From: JAFMIT01 sp044341215
Lineage (GTDB): Bacteria; Actinomycetota; Actinomycetes; S36-B12; UBA5976
Direction: 5' to 3'
NCBI GenBank assembly: GCA_044341215.1
Contig: JBIISC010000002.1
Coordinates: 29,974-93,973 of the forward strand
Length of the DNA stretch: 64,000 bases
Position 1 is the first letter of the stretch. Each line of letters opens with the position of its first letter. The position numbers were made by a program, and so were the translations under genes. The notes beneath the pieces were generated by a model, which did not search any database, was not told the DNA's origin, and saw only the letters and a list, made by a program, of their open reading frames with translations. Positions 51,166 to 59,418 of this stretch are shown piece after piece.

Positions 51166-53256
51166 ATGACTAATTGCAACTGCCGAAAAATAGACAACGA
51201 CTACCCAGAACGTGCTGCCTTAACCGGTAATTTCCGTAAAGGTGCACCCCGAAGTTTTGTAGTCAATAGCCAAAGTAAGCGAGTTGGCTTTGTTAGAACT
51301 TCTGGTCCGGATTCGGCTCAACTTGATTTGTGGGTAGTTGAAAATCTAGATGGCAAACCATCTGAGCGTTGCGTTGTTAAAGCAAATGATTTGTTTTCCG
51401 ATAGCGAAAACCTAAGTGCCACCGAAAGAGCTCGCCGCGAAAGATTGCGCGAATCAGGGGCAGGCATCACTGCATTTAGTGTCGACTCAGATTTTTCTGC
51501 AGTTACTTTTGCACTATCTGGTCAACTTTGGCATGTCACAATCGATGGCAAAGCAAAGCGAGTTGGCAACTATGACTCGGTTGTTGATCCAACAATTAGC
51601 CCAGATGGAAAATTGATTGCATTCAGCGAGGGTGCTGATTTTGTAGTTGCAGCAATCGATGGCAAGGAAGTTTTCCGAAAGGCTTCTGAAGGGCAATACA
51701 TCACCTATGGTTTGGCAGATTTCATTGCATCTGAAGAACTTGGCCGCTACCGAGGACATTGGTGGAGCCCAGAAAGTAATGCAATTTTATTCGAGCGAAA
51801 CGATGAGACCCAAGTCGATGTTAGGTGGATTGCCGATCCAACATTTCCAGAATCCGAACCTCGACCACATAAGTACCCATCTGCTGGAACTAAGAATTCA
51901 GAAGTTGGTCTCTTCGTTTTAAATCTAGAAACTGGCAATGCAGCCGAATTGAATTGGGATAAGAAAACATTTGAATACTTGGGTCAAGTCTCTTGGGGCA
52001 AAGCTGGGGCACATATCAGCGTCTTAAATCGGGCTCAAGATCAAATGATTGGCTACACGATCAATCAAGACTCACTTGCACAAATCAAACTCGGCAAAGA
52101 AAGCCAACTCACCGATATCTATAAATGCTCGGATAAGCATTGGCTAAATGCGGAAACAAATTTTCCAGCTGTTAAGTCGAATGGCGAAATATTCACAAAA
52201 GATGACGCGTCAACAATTGCTGGCGTCGAGCCATACACACTTGTTGCTTTAAATGAAACCGACTTCATCATTGGTCACTACAACGAACCTTGGCAATTTC
52301 AATTCTCAAAATTTGGTTTTGATGGCGTGAAAACTGAGTTAACCCGTGCCGATGGCTACGCGGGTGGACTATTTGATGGTGATTATGGCATTGCAATTCA
52401 ACACGCTCTCGATTTACCAACCGCAAAATATCAAGTCAAAAGAAATGGCGAAACTATTTACGAAATCGAATCCTTTGCCGAGAAGGCAAAAATCGATCCA
52501 AAGCCAATAATTGCTTCTATCAGTGATCGTTCACTTCCAACTGCAGTTTTCTTTCCAGAAAATCACCAAGTTGGCAGTCACAAACTTCCAGTGGTGGTTT
52601 CAATCTACGGTGGTCCACAACACAGCGAAGTGATTGCGGCCACTTCCCCATTTGCGGGTAACCAATGGTTAGCTAATCAGGGTTACGCCGTTGTCGTCAT
52701 TGACAATGCGGGCACTCCTGGTAAAGGTGGAGTTTGGGAACGCGAAGTTAAAAATGACTTAACTCAAGTAATTTTGAACGATCAAGTTAAAGGTTTGCAG
52801 GCAATTTTTGCGCAATATCCAAATGACATGGATTCAACTCGAGTTGGCATCAACGGCTGGTCATTTGGTGGATATTTAAGTGCGCTAGCGGTAATTGATC
52901 GACCAGATGTTTACCACGCAGCTTGGGCTGGAGCACCAGTAACTGATTGGCGTCTGTATGACTCTGCTTACTCTGAAAGATACCTTGGTCACCCAGAACA
53001 AAATGCCGCTGTTTATGACAATCAATCATTAATCAAGAAGGCATACAAGCTCACTCGACCACTTACGTTGATTCATGGGTTAGCTGATGACAATGTCTTG
53101 GCAGCGCATTCATTGCAGCTTTCAGGTGCACTTTTGGCAGCGGGAATATCTCATAACTTCATTCCATTAGCTGGGGTGTCACATATGACCCCACAGGTGG
53201 ACATCGCAAAGAACTTAATGTTGTTGATGAGAGATTTCTTCGACGCGAATTTGTAG
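51166..53256 (+). CDS. S9 family prolyl oligopeptidase / DPP4-like peptidase
   Basis: A 696-residue serine peptidase. An N-terminal beta-propeller (about 40-440, DPP4-type, with FIASEELGRYRGHWWSPES including the Glu-Glu amine anchor) precedes the alpha/beta-hydrolase domain. The nucleophile is in GWSFGGYLSA, the Asp in HGLADDNV and the His in GVSHMTPQ. There is no signal peptide, so it probably degrades peptides in the cytoplasm, a fitting partner for the Opp importer encoded next to it (convergent, 9-base gap). Confidence 0.93.
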   Translation: MTNCNCRKIDNDYPERAALTGNFRKGAPRSFVVNSQSKRVGFVRTSGPDSAQLDLWVVENLDGKPSERCVVKANDLFSDSENLSATERARRERLRESGAGITAFSVDSDFSAVTFALSGQLWHVTIDGKAKRVGNYDSVVDPTISPDGKLIAFSEGADFVVAAIDGKEVFRKASEGQYITYGLADFIASEELGRYRGHWWSPESNAILFERNDETQVDVRWIADPTFPESEPRPHKYPSAGTKNSEVGLFVLNLETGNAAELNWDKKTFEYLGQVSWGKAGAHISVLNRAQDQMIGYTINQDSLAQIKLGKESQLTDIYKCSDKHWLNAETNFPAVKSNGEIFTKDDASTIAGVEPYTLVALNETDFIIGHYNEPWQFQFSKFGFDGVKTELTRADGYAGGLFDGDYGIAIQHALDLPTAKYQVKRNGETIYEIESFAEKAKIDPKPIIASISDRSLPTAVFFPENHQVGSHKLPVVVSIYGGPQHSEVIAATSPFAGNQWLANQGYAVVVIDNAGTPGKGGVWEREVKNDLTQVILNDQVKGLQAIFAQYPNDMDSTRVGINGWSFGGYLSALAVIDRPDVYHAAWAGAPVTDWRLYDSAYSERYLGHPEQNAAVYDNQSLIKKAYKLTRPLTLIHGLADDNVLAAHSLQLSGALLAAGISHNFIPLAGVSHMTPQVDIAKNLMLLMRDFFDANL

Positions 53257-53265
53257 ATTTAAAAA

Positions 53266-54369
53266 TTATTCGCCAACAAAGTCGCGGCCACTTGCCGGAC
53301 CTGAAGTTTGTGGACGGTCAACTTGAATTGAACTCGGTGGCATTGATTGATCACTATGCGGACGACGAATTTCAATCGGCTTTTGAAGACTAATCTGTGG
53401 GAAATGGCATGCAACTTTGTGACCAGGTGCCACTTCGCGTAGTTCTGGCATATCGACTGCACAAAGGTCCTGGGCAAAAACACAACGAGTTCTGAAAACA
53501 CAACCTGATGGTGGATTGATTGGGCTTGGCAAGTCTCCTTGCAACAAGATTCGTTCCCGCTGAGATTCAGCTATTGGGTCTGGAAGCGGAACGGCTGACA
53601 ACAAAGCTTGAGTGTAAGGATGTTGTGGTGCTGCATACAAAGTGTCGCGGTCTGTAATTTCCATAATGTGGCCGAGATACATAACTGCAACTCGATCTGA
53701 GATGTGGCGGACTACCGACAAATCGTGAGCCACAAACAAGTATGAGAGTTTGAATTCTTTTTGAATGTCATCTAGCAAGTTCACAACTTGAGCCTGAATC
53801 GAAACGTCCAATGCCGAAACTGGTTCATCCAAAACAATGAATGATGGGCGTAGAGCGATCGAGCGTGCTACACCGATTCTTTGACGTTGCCCACCTGAGA
53901 ACTCATTTGGATACCGGTTGTAGTGCTCTGGATTGAGCCCTACCCGCTCCATCAATTCTTGAACGGCCTTTTTAATGCCACCTTCAGGCTTTACGCCTTG
54001 AATTTCAAAAGGTGCAGCAATGATTCGACCAACTGTGTGACGAGGATTTAAAGATGAATAAGGATCTTGGAAAACCATCTGCATACGAGTGCGCAATGGG
54101 CGCAATTCTCTGCGAGATGCCTTGGTGATGTCTTGACCTTCAAAAACTATTTTTCCGCCAGTTGGATTCAACAATCGAATTGCAGCGCGGCCGGCTGTGG
54201 ATTTACCGCAACCAGATTCGCCAACGAGTCCAAGTGTTTCACCTTGCAACACATCTAATGAGATTCCATCTACTGCTTTTACGTCGCCAGTTTTTACGGT
54301 GCGCAAACCAGTTTTCATAACTGGGAAATACATTTGTAGATCGGTAATCGACAAAATTGGTTCAGTCAT
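53266..54369 (-). CDS. oppF: Oligopeptide ABC transporter ATP-binding protein OppF-type
   Basis: A 367-residue ATPase. Walker A GESGCGKSTAGRAA, signature SGGQRQRIGVARS, Walker B FIVLDEPVSALDVSIQAQ and the H-loop AHDLSV are intact. A Cys-containing C-terminal oligo_HPY segment (GCVFRTRCVFAQDLC) follows, with an extra Pro/Ser-rich tail of about 50 residues. It overlaps oppD by one base. Confidence 0.95.
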   Translation of the reverse strand: MTEPILSITDLQMYFPVMKTGLRTVKTGDVKAVDGISLDVLQGETLGLVGESGCGKSTAGRAAIRLLNPTGGKIVFEGQDITKASRRELRPLRTRMQMVFQDPYSSLNPRHTVGRIIAAPFEIQGVKPEGGIKKAVQELMERVGLNPEHYNRYPNEFSGGQRQRIGVARSIALRPSFIVLDEPVSALDVSIQAQVVNLLDDIQKEFKLSYLFVAHDLSVVRHISDRVAVMYLGHIMEITDRDTLYAAPQHPYTQALLSAVPLPDPIAESQRERILLQGDLPSPINPPSGCVFRTRCVFAQDLCAVDMPELREVAPGHKVACHFPQISLQKPIEIRRPHSDQSMPPSSIQVDRPQTSGPASGRDFVGE

Positions 54370-55385
54370 TAGTTCCCACCTGCAAGACGTTGTTTGGCAA
54401 CTGAAATTCGCGCCGAACTCTCTAGATGGCAGCGCACATCATGGCCTGCACGAGTTTGAAGTAATTCTGGCATTGTGGTGTCGCAGGCATCGCCATTCAC
54501 ATGTGATTTAGCAAAGCAGCGCGGTGCGAATGAGCAACCTGCCGGCAAACGTAGCAATGACGGTGGTTGACCTTCGATAGGAATTAGACGGTCAGAGATT
54601 TGGTCCAGCCGCGGGGCTGAGCTCAGCAATCCAACTGTGTAAGGCATTTCTGGGCGGTAAAAGATGTCATTTACGGTTCCACGTTCCACAACGCGACCGG
54701 CATACATAACCATTACATCTTCTGCAACTTCAGCAACTACACCAAGATCGTGAGTGATGACGATTACAGCAGAGTTAAATTCCTTTTGCACATCTTTTAT
54801 CAAAGAAAGAATCTGTGCTTGCACGGTCACGTCCAGCGCAGTGGTCGGTTCGTCAGCAATCAAAAGAGATGGGTCGTTGCAAAGCGCCATAGCAATCATT
54901 GCACGTTGGCGCATACCACCAGAGAATTGGTGTGGGAAATCACTCGCACGCTTTGCAGGTTCTGGAATACCGACTCGATCAAGCATTTGAATTGCATGAT
55001 CGAGAGCTTTTTCATCTGAGACATCATTGTGTACTTGATAAGCCTCAGCAACCTGGTCACCAACACTGAAAAATGGGTGCAGCGATGACATTGGATCTTG
55101 AAAAATCATCGCCATTTCATGGCCACGGTAAGAACGAACTGTTTCTTCATCCGCAGTAATCAAGTTTTTGCCATCAATATTCACTTCACCACTGATGATT
55201 GCATGTTTGCGATTTAGCAGGCTCATGATTGCCAAACTAGTTACTGATTTGCCAGAACCTGATTCACCAACAATACCGAGAGTTTTGCCACGCTCAATAT
55301 TGAAAGAAACTCCATCAACTGCTTGCACTAAACCATCATCCGTTGGGAAAGCAACGCGTAAATCTTTAACTTCTAGATAACTCAT
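54369..55385 (-). CDS. oppD: Oligopeptide ABC transporter ATP-binding protein OppD-type
   Basis: A 338-residue ATPase paired with OppF. Walker A GESGSGKSVTSLAIM, MIFQDPMSSLHPFF, signature SGGMRQRAMIAMAL, Walker B LLIADEPTTALDVTVQAQ, and a C-terminal oligo_HPY motif with Cys residues are present. It overlaps oppB by four bases. Confidence 0.95.
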   Translation of the reverse strand: MSYLEVKDLRVAFPTDDGLVQAVDGVSFNIERGKTLGIVGESGSGKSVTSLAIMSLLNRKHAIISGEVNIDGKNLITADEETVRSYRGHEMAMIFQDPMSSLHPFFSVGDQVAEAYQVHNDVSDEKALDHAIQMLDRVGIPEPAKRASDFPHQFSGGMRQRAMIAMALCNDPSLLIADEPTTALDVTVQAQILSLIKDVQKEFNSAVIVITHDLGVVAEVAEDVMVMYAGRVVERGTVNDIFYRPEMPYTVGLLSSAPRLDQISDRLIPIEGQPPSLLRLPAGCSFAPRCFAKSHVNGDACDTTMPELLQTRAGHDVRCHLESSARISVAKQRLAGGN

Positions 55386-56371
55386 TTCAACCGCACTCTC
55401 GGGTCGATGACTGAGTACAAGATGTCAACGATCAAGTTTGCAACCACAATAAATGCTGCTGCCAAAATAGTGGTACCGACAATCACTGGTAGGTCATATT
55501 GAATTACGGACTGAATCGTTAGTCGACCAAGACCTGGAATACTGAAAATCTTTTCAGTTACTACAGCGCCACCGAGCATAAATGCCAGGTCCAAGGCTGC
55601 CAAAGTGGTCAGTGGTGAAAGAGCTGGTCGCAAAGTGTGACGCCAAAGAATAGTTTTTTCAGGCAAGCCTTTTGCTCGCGCTGTACGCACGAAATCTTCC
55701 GAACCAGTTTCCAAAACAAATCCGCGTGTCAGTCGAGCATAAATTGCAAGTCCTGGAAGTGCTAGCACGATCCAAGGCAAGAACATTGTGGAAAAGAATT
55801 TCGGAAAGTTTTGATAAGGCTCGTAGTAATCCGGTGGTGGAATCCAACCGAATTTTCCGATTAAGAATGTAAGTGCCATCTGACCAGTTAGGAATGTTGG
55901 CATTGATGTTGCAAAAACTGTTAGAACGTTGATGATGTGGTCTGGGGCACCGCCACGACGACGTGCCGCCCAAATACCGAGCAAGATGCCTGTTCCCACC
56001 CAAAGAGTTACAGATCCAATTGCCAACCAGATAGTTGGTGGCAGCGCAGTGATAAGAAGTGATGTGACGCATTCTTGTCTAAAGAATGAATATCCAAGTG
56101 CAGGTGCTGGGCAAGAAAAAGCTGCAATCCCGTTGCCGTAATCGCGACCAATGAAAATTCCCTGCAAAAACTTTACGTATTGCTCCCACATTGGCAAGTC
56201 ATAACCGAGACGGATTCGATTGGCTTCAATAACCTCGGTGGTGCAATTCTTTCCGCAAGTAAGGGAAGCTGGATCGAAAGGAAGTGCGGAAAATAGAACA
56301 AACACAACGAGACTGATTACAAAAAGTAATGCAATCGCGTATAGCGTGCGTCTAAAAATGTAGATTCCCAC
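55382..56371 (-). CDS. oppB: Oligopeptide ABC transporter permease OppB-type
   Basis: A 329-residue permease with six main helices, starting IFRRTLYAIALLFVISLVVFVLF. The EAA-type loop FVRTARAKGLPEKTILWRHTLRPALSPL precedes GGAVVTEKIFSIPGLG, as in DppB/OppB. A CGKNC pair lies in the first outside loop (SLTCGKNCTTEV), with further Cys at SCPAP and QECVTS, more cysteines than usual. GTG start with AGGTGA upstream, downstream of the strong oppA-oppB hairpin. Confidence 0.94.
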   Translation of the reverse strand: MGIYIFRRTLYAIALLFVISLVVFVLFSALPFDPASLTCGKNCTTEVIEANRIRLGYDLPMWEQYVKFLQGIFIGRDYGNGIAAFSCPAPALGYSFFRQECVTSLLITALPPTIWLAIGSVTLWVGTGILLGIWAARRRGGAPDHIINVLTVFATSMPTFLTGQMALTFLIGKFGWIPPPDYYEPYQNFPKFFSTMFLPWIVLALPGLAIYARLTRGFVLETGSEDFVRTARAKGLPEKTILWRHTLRPALSPLTTLAALDLAFMLGGAVVTEKIFSIPGLGRLTIQSVIQYDLPVIVGTTILAAAFIVVANLIVDILYSVIDPRVRLK

Positions 56372-56401
56372 ACTTCACCTTTCTAGTTTGGTTTCAAGGT
56401 A

Positions 56402-56431
56402 GTGGGTTGGCGCTCGAAAGCGCCAACCCAC
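56402..56431 (-). other. Strong hairpin between oppA and oppB
   Basis: A perfect 13-bp GC-rich stem (56402-56414 with 56419-56431) closed, on the minus-strand RNA, by a UUCG tetraloop. No U-tract follows on the minus strand, so it is more likely an RNA-stability or attenuating element than a terminator. It sits 14 bases after the oppA stop. Confidence 0.85.
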
Positions 56432-56445
56432 CGATTTTTGATTAC

Positions 56446-58173
56446 TTAGTTCTTAACGCCGATGTCGTTAAATCCTGGGCAACCGTATGGCTGCCATAGG
56501 TAAACACCGGTTAGGTCAGAACCCCAGTGGTACTGAGTCTTTGTGAAAAGACCTGGTAGAACCCACATTTTTTCCATTACGTATTGGTTCAAAGCAGCCC
56601 ATTGTGCACCTTGTGATGCGCGATCTGGGTTTGCCTTTGCTTCGTCAACCAAAGCTGCGAACGCTGCGTAATCTGGATCTGCTTTAGTCTGGCTAACGTT
56701 AAATCCACCATTGTCAATGAATAGTGGTGGAATAACTGTTGAAGCATTCAACCAGTCTGGACCCCAACCTGCAGCTGAAAGATCGCCCTGAGTTTCAGGG
56801 TTCAAAATCACACCGTAGTAAGAACCTGGATCGATGAAGTTTGCAACCAACTTGATGCCAACCTTTGCAAGGGCTTCTTGAGTGATAGCAAAGCCTTGAC
56901 GTGCAACGTCACCGTCTGCGTAGTCGCGAGTAATACCCTCTGTTGTTACGCGGGTGTATTCATCTGGACATTCAGTCTTAGCTTGATCCATCAATTCTTG
57001 AGCCTTAGCAGTGTTACCTGCTGGATCTGCATCTTCGTAACCTGTTACTGCCTTGTAGTCAGTTGGCAAGTTTGCTGGCTTGATCACACCGTCAGCGAAA
57101 TCGCCACCGAATTGTGATCCACCACCAAGTGCACGAAGTGCTTCACGGTCAGTCGCGTAGAAAACAGCTTGACGAATTGGCAAGCAAGTCATCTTTGCAA
57201 CGTTAACAGCGGTGTATGTGACGTAGATGTCGTAGTCATTTAGACGACGGCTTTCCATGTCTGCACTGCTGAAAACTGCTTCTAGGTTGTCTGGGTAAAT
57301 ACCATCAAGGCTAAGTGCTGTTTTACCAGGACCGGTGCCGTTGATGATGTATTCGTCGATACCTTTTTCATCCTGAGCAAATTTCACTACAACTTTGTCT
57401 GGCAATGCTTTGCGGAATGGATCTGAATCAGCACTCCAGTTTTCATTGCGAACCAAGTTAAGTGATTTACCTGTGGTGTAGGAATCAATCTTGTAAGGTC
57501 CTGAAGATACGATATTTTTATCATACGCTTCACCAACGTTGCCGCCTTCATCCAAAGGAACTGGTGAGAAGGTCAACAGTGCAGTTGTGTAGTTGAAGTC
57601 AGCCATTGGTGAGTTCAGGTGGAAAGTAATTGTCTTTCCATCTTCTGAACATTCAACAGCAGCATCAAACAACGCTTGTTGTTCTGCAGTTGCTTCGTAT
57701 GGACCTGGGTAAGCAGCGTAGCCACCTTCAACGTCCAAGAAAGCTTCAGCAAATGCAGGACCATCAGTTATGTCAGCTGCATAGCTACGGCTAACACCGT
57801 ATGCAACTTCAGCACAAGTGATTGGTGAACCATCTTCAAAAGTGATTCCATCACGAAGTGTGAATGTCCAGGTCTTCAAGTCTTCGCTTGGAGTACCAAT
57901 GTCTGTTGCAAGGTCAGCAACTAGTTCAGTTCCTGCAGCGCCAGCACCTGGTGCATATGAAACTAGTGAACGGGTTAGGTAAGTGACAGAAAATGCCAAA
58001 TCCTGACCTGTGTAGTTGCGTTGTGGATCTAGATGCAAGATCTGTTCAGCGTGTGTCAGATAAGTAACGGTTCCGCCCTTACCTGATTCTTCGCTAGTTC
58101 CGCATGCTGAAATCAGCAATGCAGAAACAGCGAACACGGCGCTGAGCTTTGCACCGATTTTAGTTCGTGCCAT
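56446..58173 (-). CDS. oppA: Oligopeptide-binding lipoprotein (ABC solute-binding family 5)
   Basis: A 575-residue extracellular binding protein. The lipobox LISAC places the lipidated Cys near residue 24. The SBP_bac_5 fold includes YLTRSLVSYAPGAG, TWTFTLRDGITFEDGSPITCAEVAYGVSRSY and, near the C-terminus, QYVMEKMWVLPGLFTKTQYHWG. The ATG at 58173 is chosen because AGGAGAG precedes it and the lipoprotein signal starts there; the frame is open 66 bases further. Its flanking hairpins suggest higher expression than the other subunits. Confidence 0.94.
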   Translation of the reverse strand: MARTKIGAKLSAVFAVSALLISACGTSEESGKGGTVTYLTHAEQILHLDPQRNYTGQDLAFSVTYLTRSLVSYAPGAGAAGTELVADLATDIGTPSEDLKTWTFTLRDGITFEDGSPITCAEVAYGVSRSYAADITDGPAFAEAFLDVEGGYAAYPGPYEATAEQQALFDAAVECSEDGKTITFHLNSPMADFNYTTALLTFSPVPLDEGGNVGEAYDKNIVSSGPYKIDSYTTGKSLNLVRNENWSADSDPFRKALPDKVVVKFAQDEKGIDEYIINGTGPGKTALSLDGIYPDNLEAVFSSADMESRRLNDYDIYVTYTAVNVAKMTCLPIRQAVFYATDREALRALGGGSQFGGDFADGVIKPANLPTDYKAVTGYEDADPAGNTAKAQELMDQAKTECPDEYTRVTTEGITRDYADGDVARQGFAITQEALAKVGIKLVANFIDPGSYYGVILNPETQGDLSAAGWGPDWLNASTVIPPLFIDNGGFNVSQTKADPDYAAFAALVDEAKANPDRASQGAQWAALNQYVMEKMWVLPGLFTKTQYHWGSDLTGVYLWQPYGCPGFNDIGVKN

Positions 58174-58179
58174 TTTCTC

Positions 58180-58272
58180 TCCTAACACGATGCGAATGTC
58201 TTTCATTCGCATTTTTCTAGATGCACTCGATCGATGCACACCTAGAAGTTTCTAAACCTCGCGGCTTAGAAA
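58180..58272 (-). other. Two hairpins between oppC and oppA
   Basis: Just after the oppC stop is a 10-bp stem with one G-U pair and a GCGA (GNRA) tetraloop (58249-58272). A second perfect 9-bp stem ATGCGAATG/CATTCGCAT with a 5-base loop is near 58191-58213. Between them is a dyad around TCGATCGA flanked by TTCTAG/CTAGAA (58215-58247). They may protect the oppA mRNA 5' end after processing. Confidence 0.7.
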
Positions 58273-59250
58273 TTATTGGTTTCTTTCTAACTTCGGATCA
58301 AATGCATCCGATACTCCGGTTCCCACCAAGTTGAGCGCTGTTACCAAAATGATCAGTGTGGTAGCAGGAATCAAAAAGTAAGTAGGGACGGTGTAAGCCT
58401 TTGCCACTGCCATCTCTAGCATCACACCCCAGGAAGGCATTGGTTCTTGAATACCAATTCCTAAGAATGAGAGTGCTGCCTCAGTTGTTAAGAAGCCAGG
58501 CAATGACAAGCTCAAAAAGATAATTGCTTTAGGCCAAAGGCTTGGCAACAATTCTTTGAAAATAATCCGGCCATGAGATGCGCCGAGTGATTCTGCCGCA
58601 AGCACAAATTCACGTTCGCGCAATGACAAGACGTCTGACCGAATCAAGCGTGCAAGTCCGGCCCAGCCAAAAATTGTTAGCAATACAACCAGCAAAATTA
58701 TTGTGGCAATGTTTTTGTCGTCAACTCCAAGTGCCACTTGCAAGCGTTCTGCCATTGGCCGTGCAATTGCGATTAACATGAAGAAAGTTGGGAAAGCAAG
58801 AAGTAGATCGATTACTCGACCAATAGCTTCGTCAACTCGACCTTTGAAATAACCAGCGATAAGGCCGATGACCATGCCGATGCTAATTGAAAGTACGGAT
58901 GTAACTGTGGCGATGGTGATTGACGTGCGAGCACCAATAATCAGTCGTGCAAAAACGTCACGGCCAACACCCGGTTCCACGCCCAACCAGTGCACCGTTG
59001 AGATTCCGCCCCAAGGTCCAATTGGATTATTGAAGTTGTCCAAATCGATTGCGCTGCGATCCATTGCGTATGGGTCAAGATTGAGAATTGCGAGAATCGG
59101 CGAAGAAAGATAAGCAACCAAGAAGAAGAAGATTGAGATTCCAAGCGAAATCATCGCGACCCGATTAAAACGGAAACGATCCCAACCAAGGCGCCAAGGG
59201 CTTCGGCCAGCAACAGCTTGCGTAGTGTCGACCTGCTTCGTTCGAGCCAC
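58273..59250 (-). CDS. oppC: Oligopeptide ABC transporter permease OppC-type
   Basis: A 325-residue permease and first gene of the opp operon. The N-terminal OppC_N segment FRFNRVAMISLGISIFFFLVAY and the binding-protein loop GVEPGVGRDVFARLIIGARTS are present, with the EAA loop EFVLAAESLGASHGRIIFKELLPSLWP and GIGIQEPMPSWGVML. GTG start with GGAGG 9 bases upstream. The upstream 168 bases (59251-59418) hold the operon promoter region, in which no convincing -35/-10 pair is seen. Confidence 0.94.
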   Translation of the reverse strand: MARTKQVDTTQAVAGRSPWRLGWDRFRFNRVAMISLGISIFFFLVAYLSSPILAILNLDPYAMDRSAIDLDNFNNPIGPWGGISTVHWLGVEPGVGRDVFARLIIGARTSITIATVTSVLSISIGMVIGLIAGYFKGRVDEAIGRVIDLLLAFPTFFMLIAIARPMAERLQVALGVDDKNIATIILLVVLLTIFGWAGLARLIRSDVLSLREREFVLAAESLGASHGRIIFKELLPSLWPKAIIFLSLSLPGFLTTEAALSFLGIGIQEPMPSWGVMLEMAVAKAYTVPTYFLIPATTLIILVTALNLVGTGVSDAFDPKLERNQ

Positions 59251-59418
59251 GCTGCTATGCCTCCATCTTGATGTACTAGTCCGACCTAATTGAGAGGGTG
59301 AGACTAGGGGAAATGGCCCAGTTATTTAACCCCTGATTTCAACAAATAGGGCATTTGTCCAATTTTTATGAGTGTTTGTAGAGGGTGTGTAACCAAATGG
59401 GGGTCTTTCGAACCCAAA

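Noticed and set aside
59395..59415. Terminator after typA
   Set aside because: Only a weak 4-bp GGGT/ACCC stem with no T-tract.
59251..59418. Clear sigma-70-type promoter for the opp operon
   Set aside because: Several AT-rich hexamers exist, but none has a good -35/-10 pair with 16-19 base spacing.
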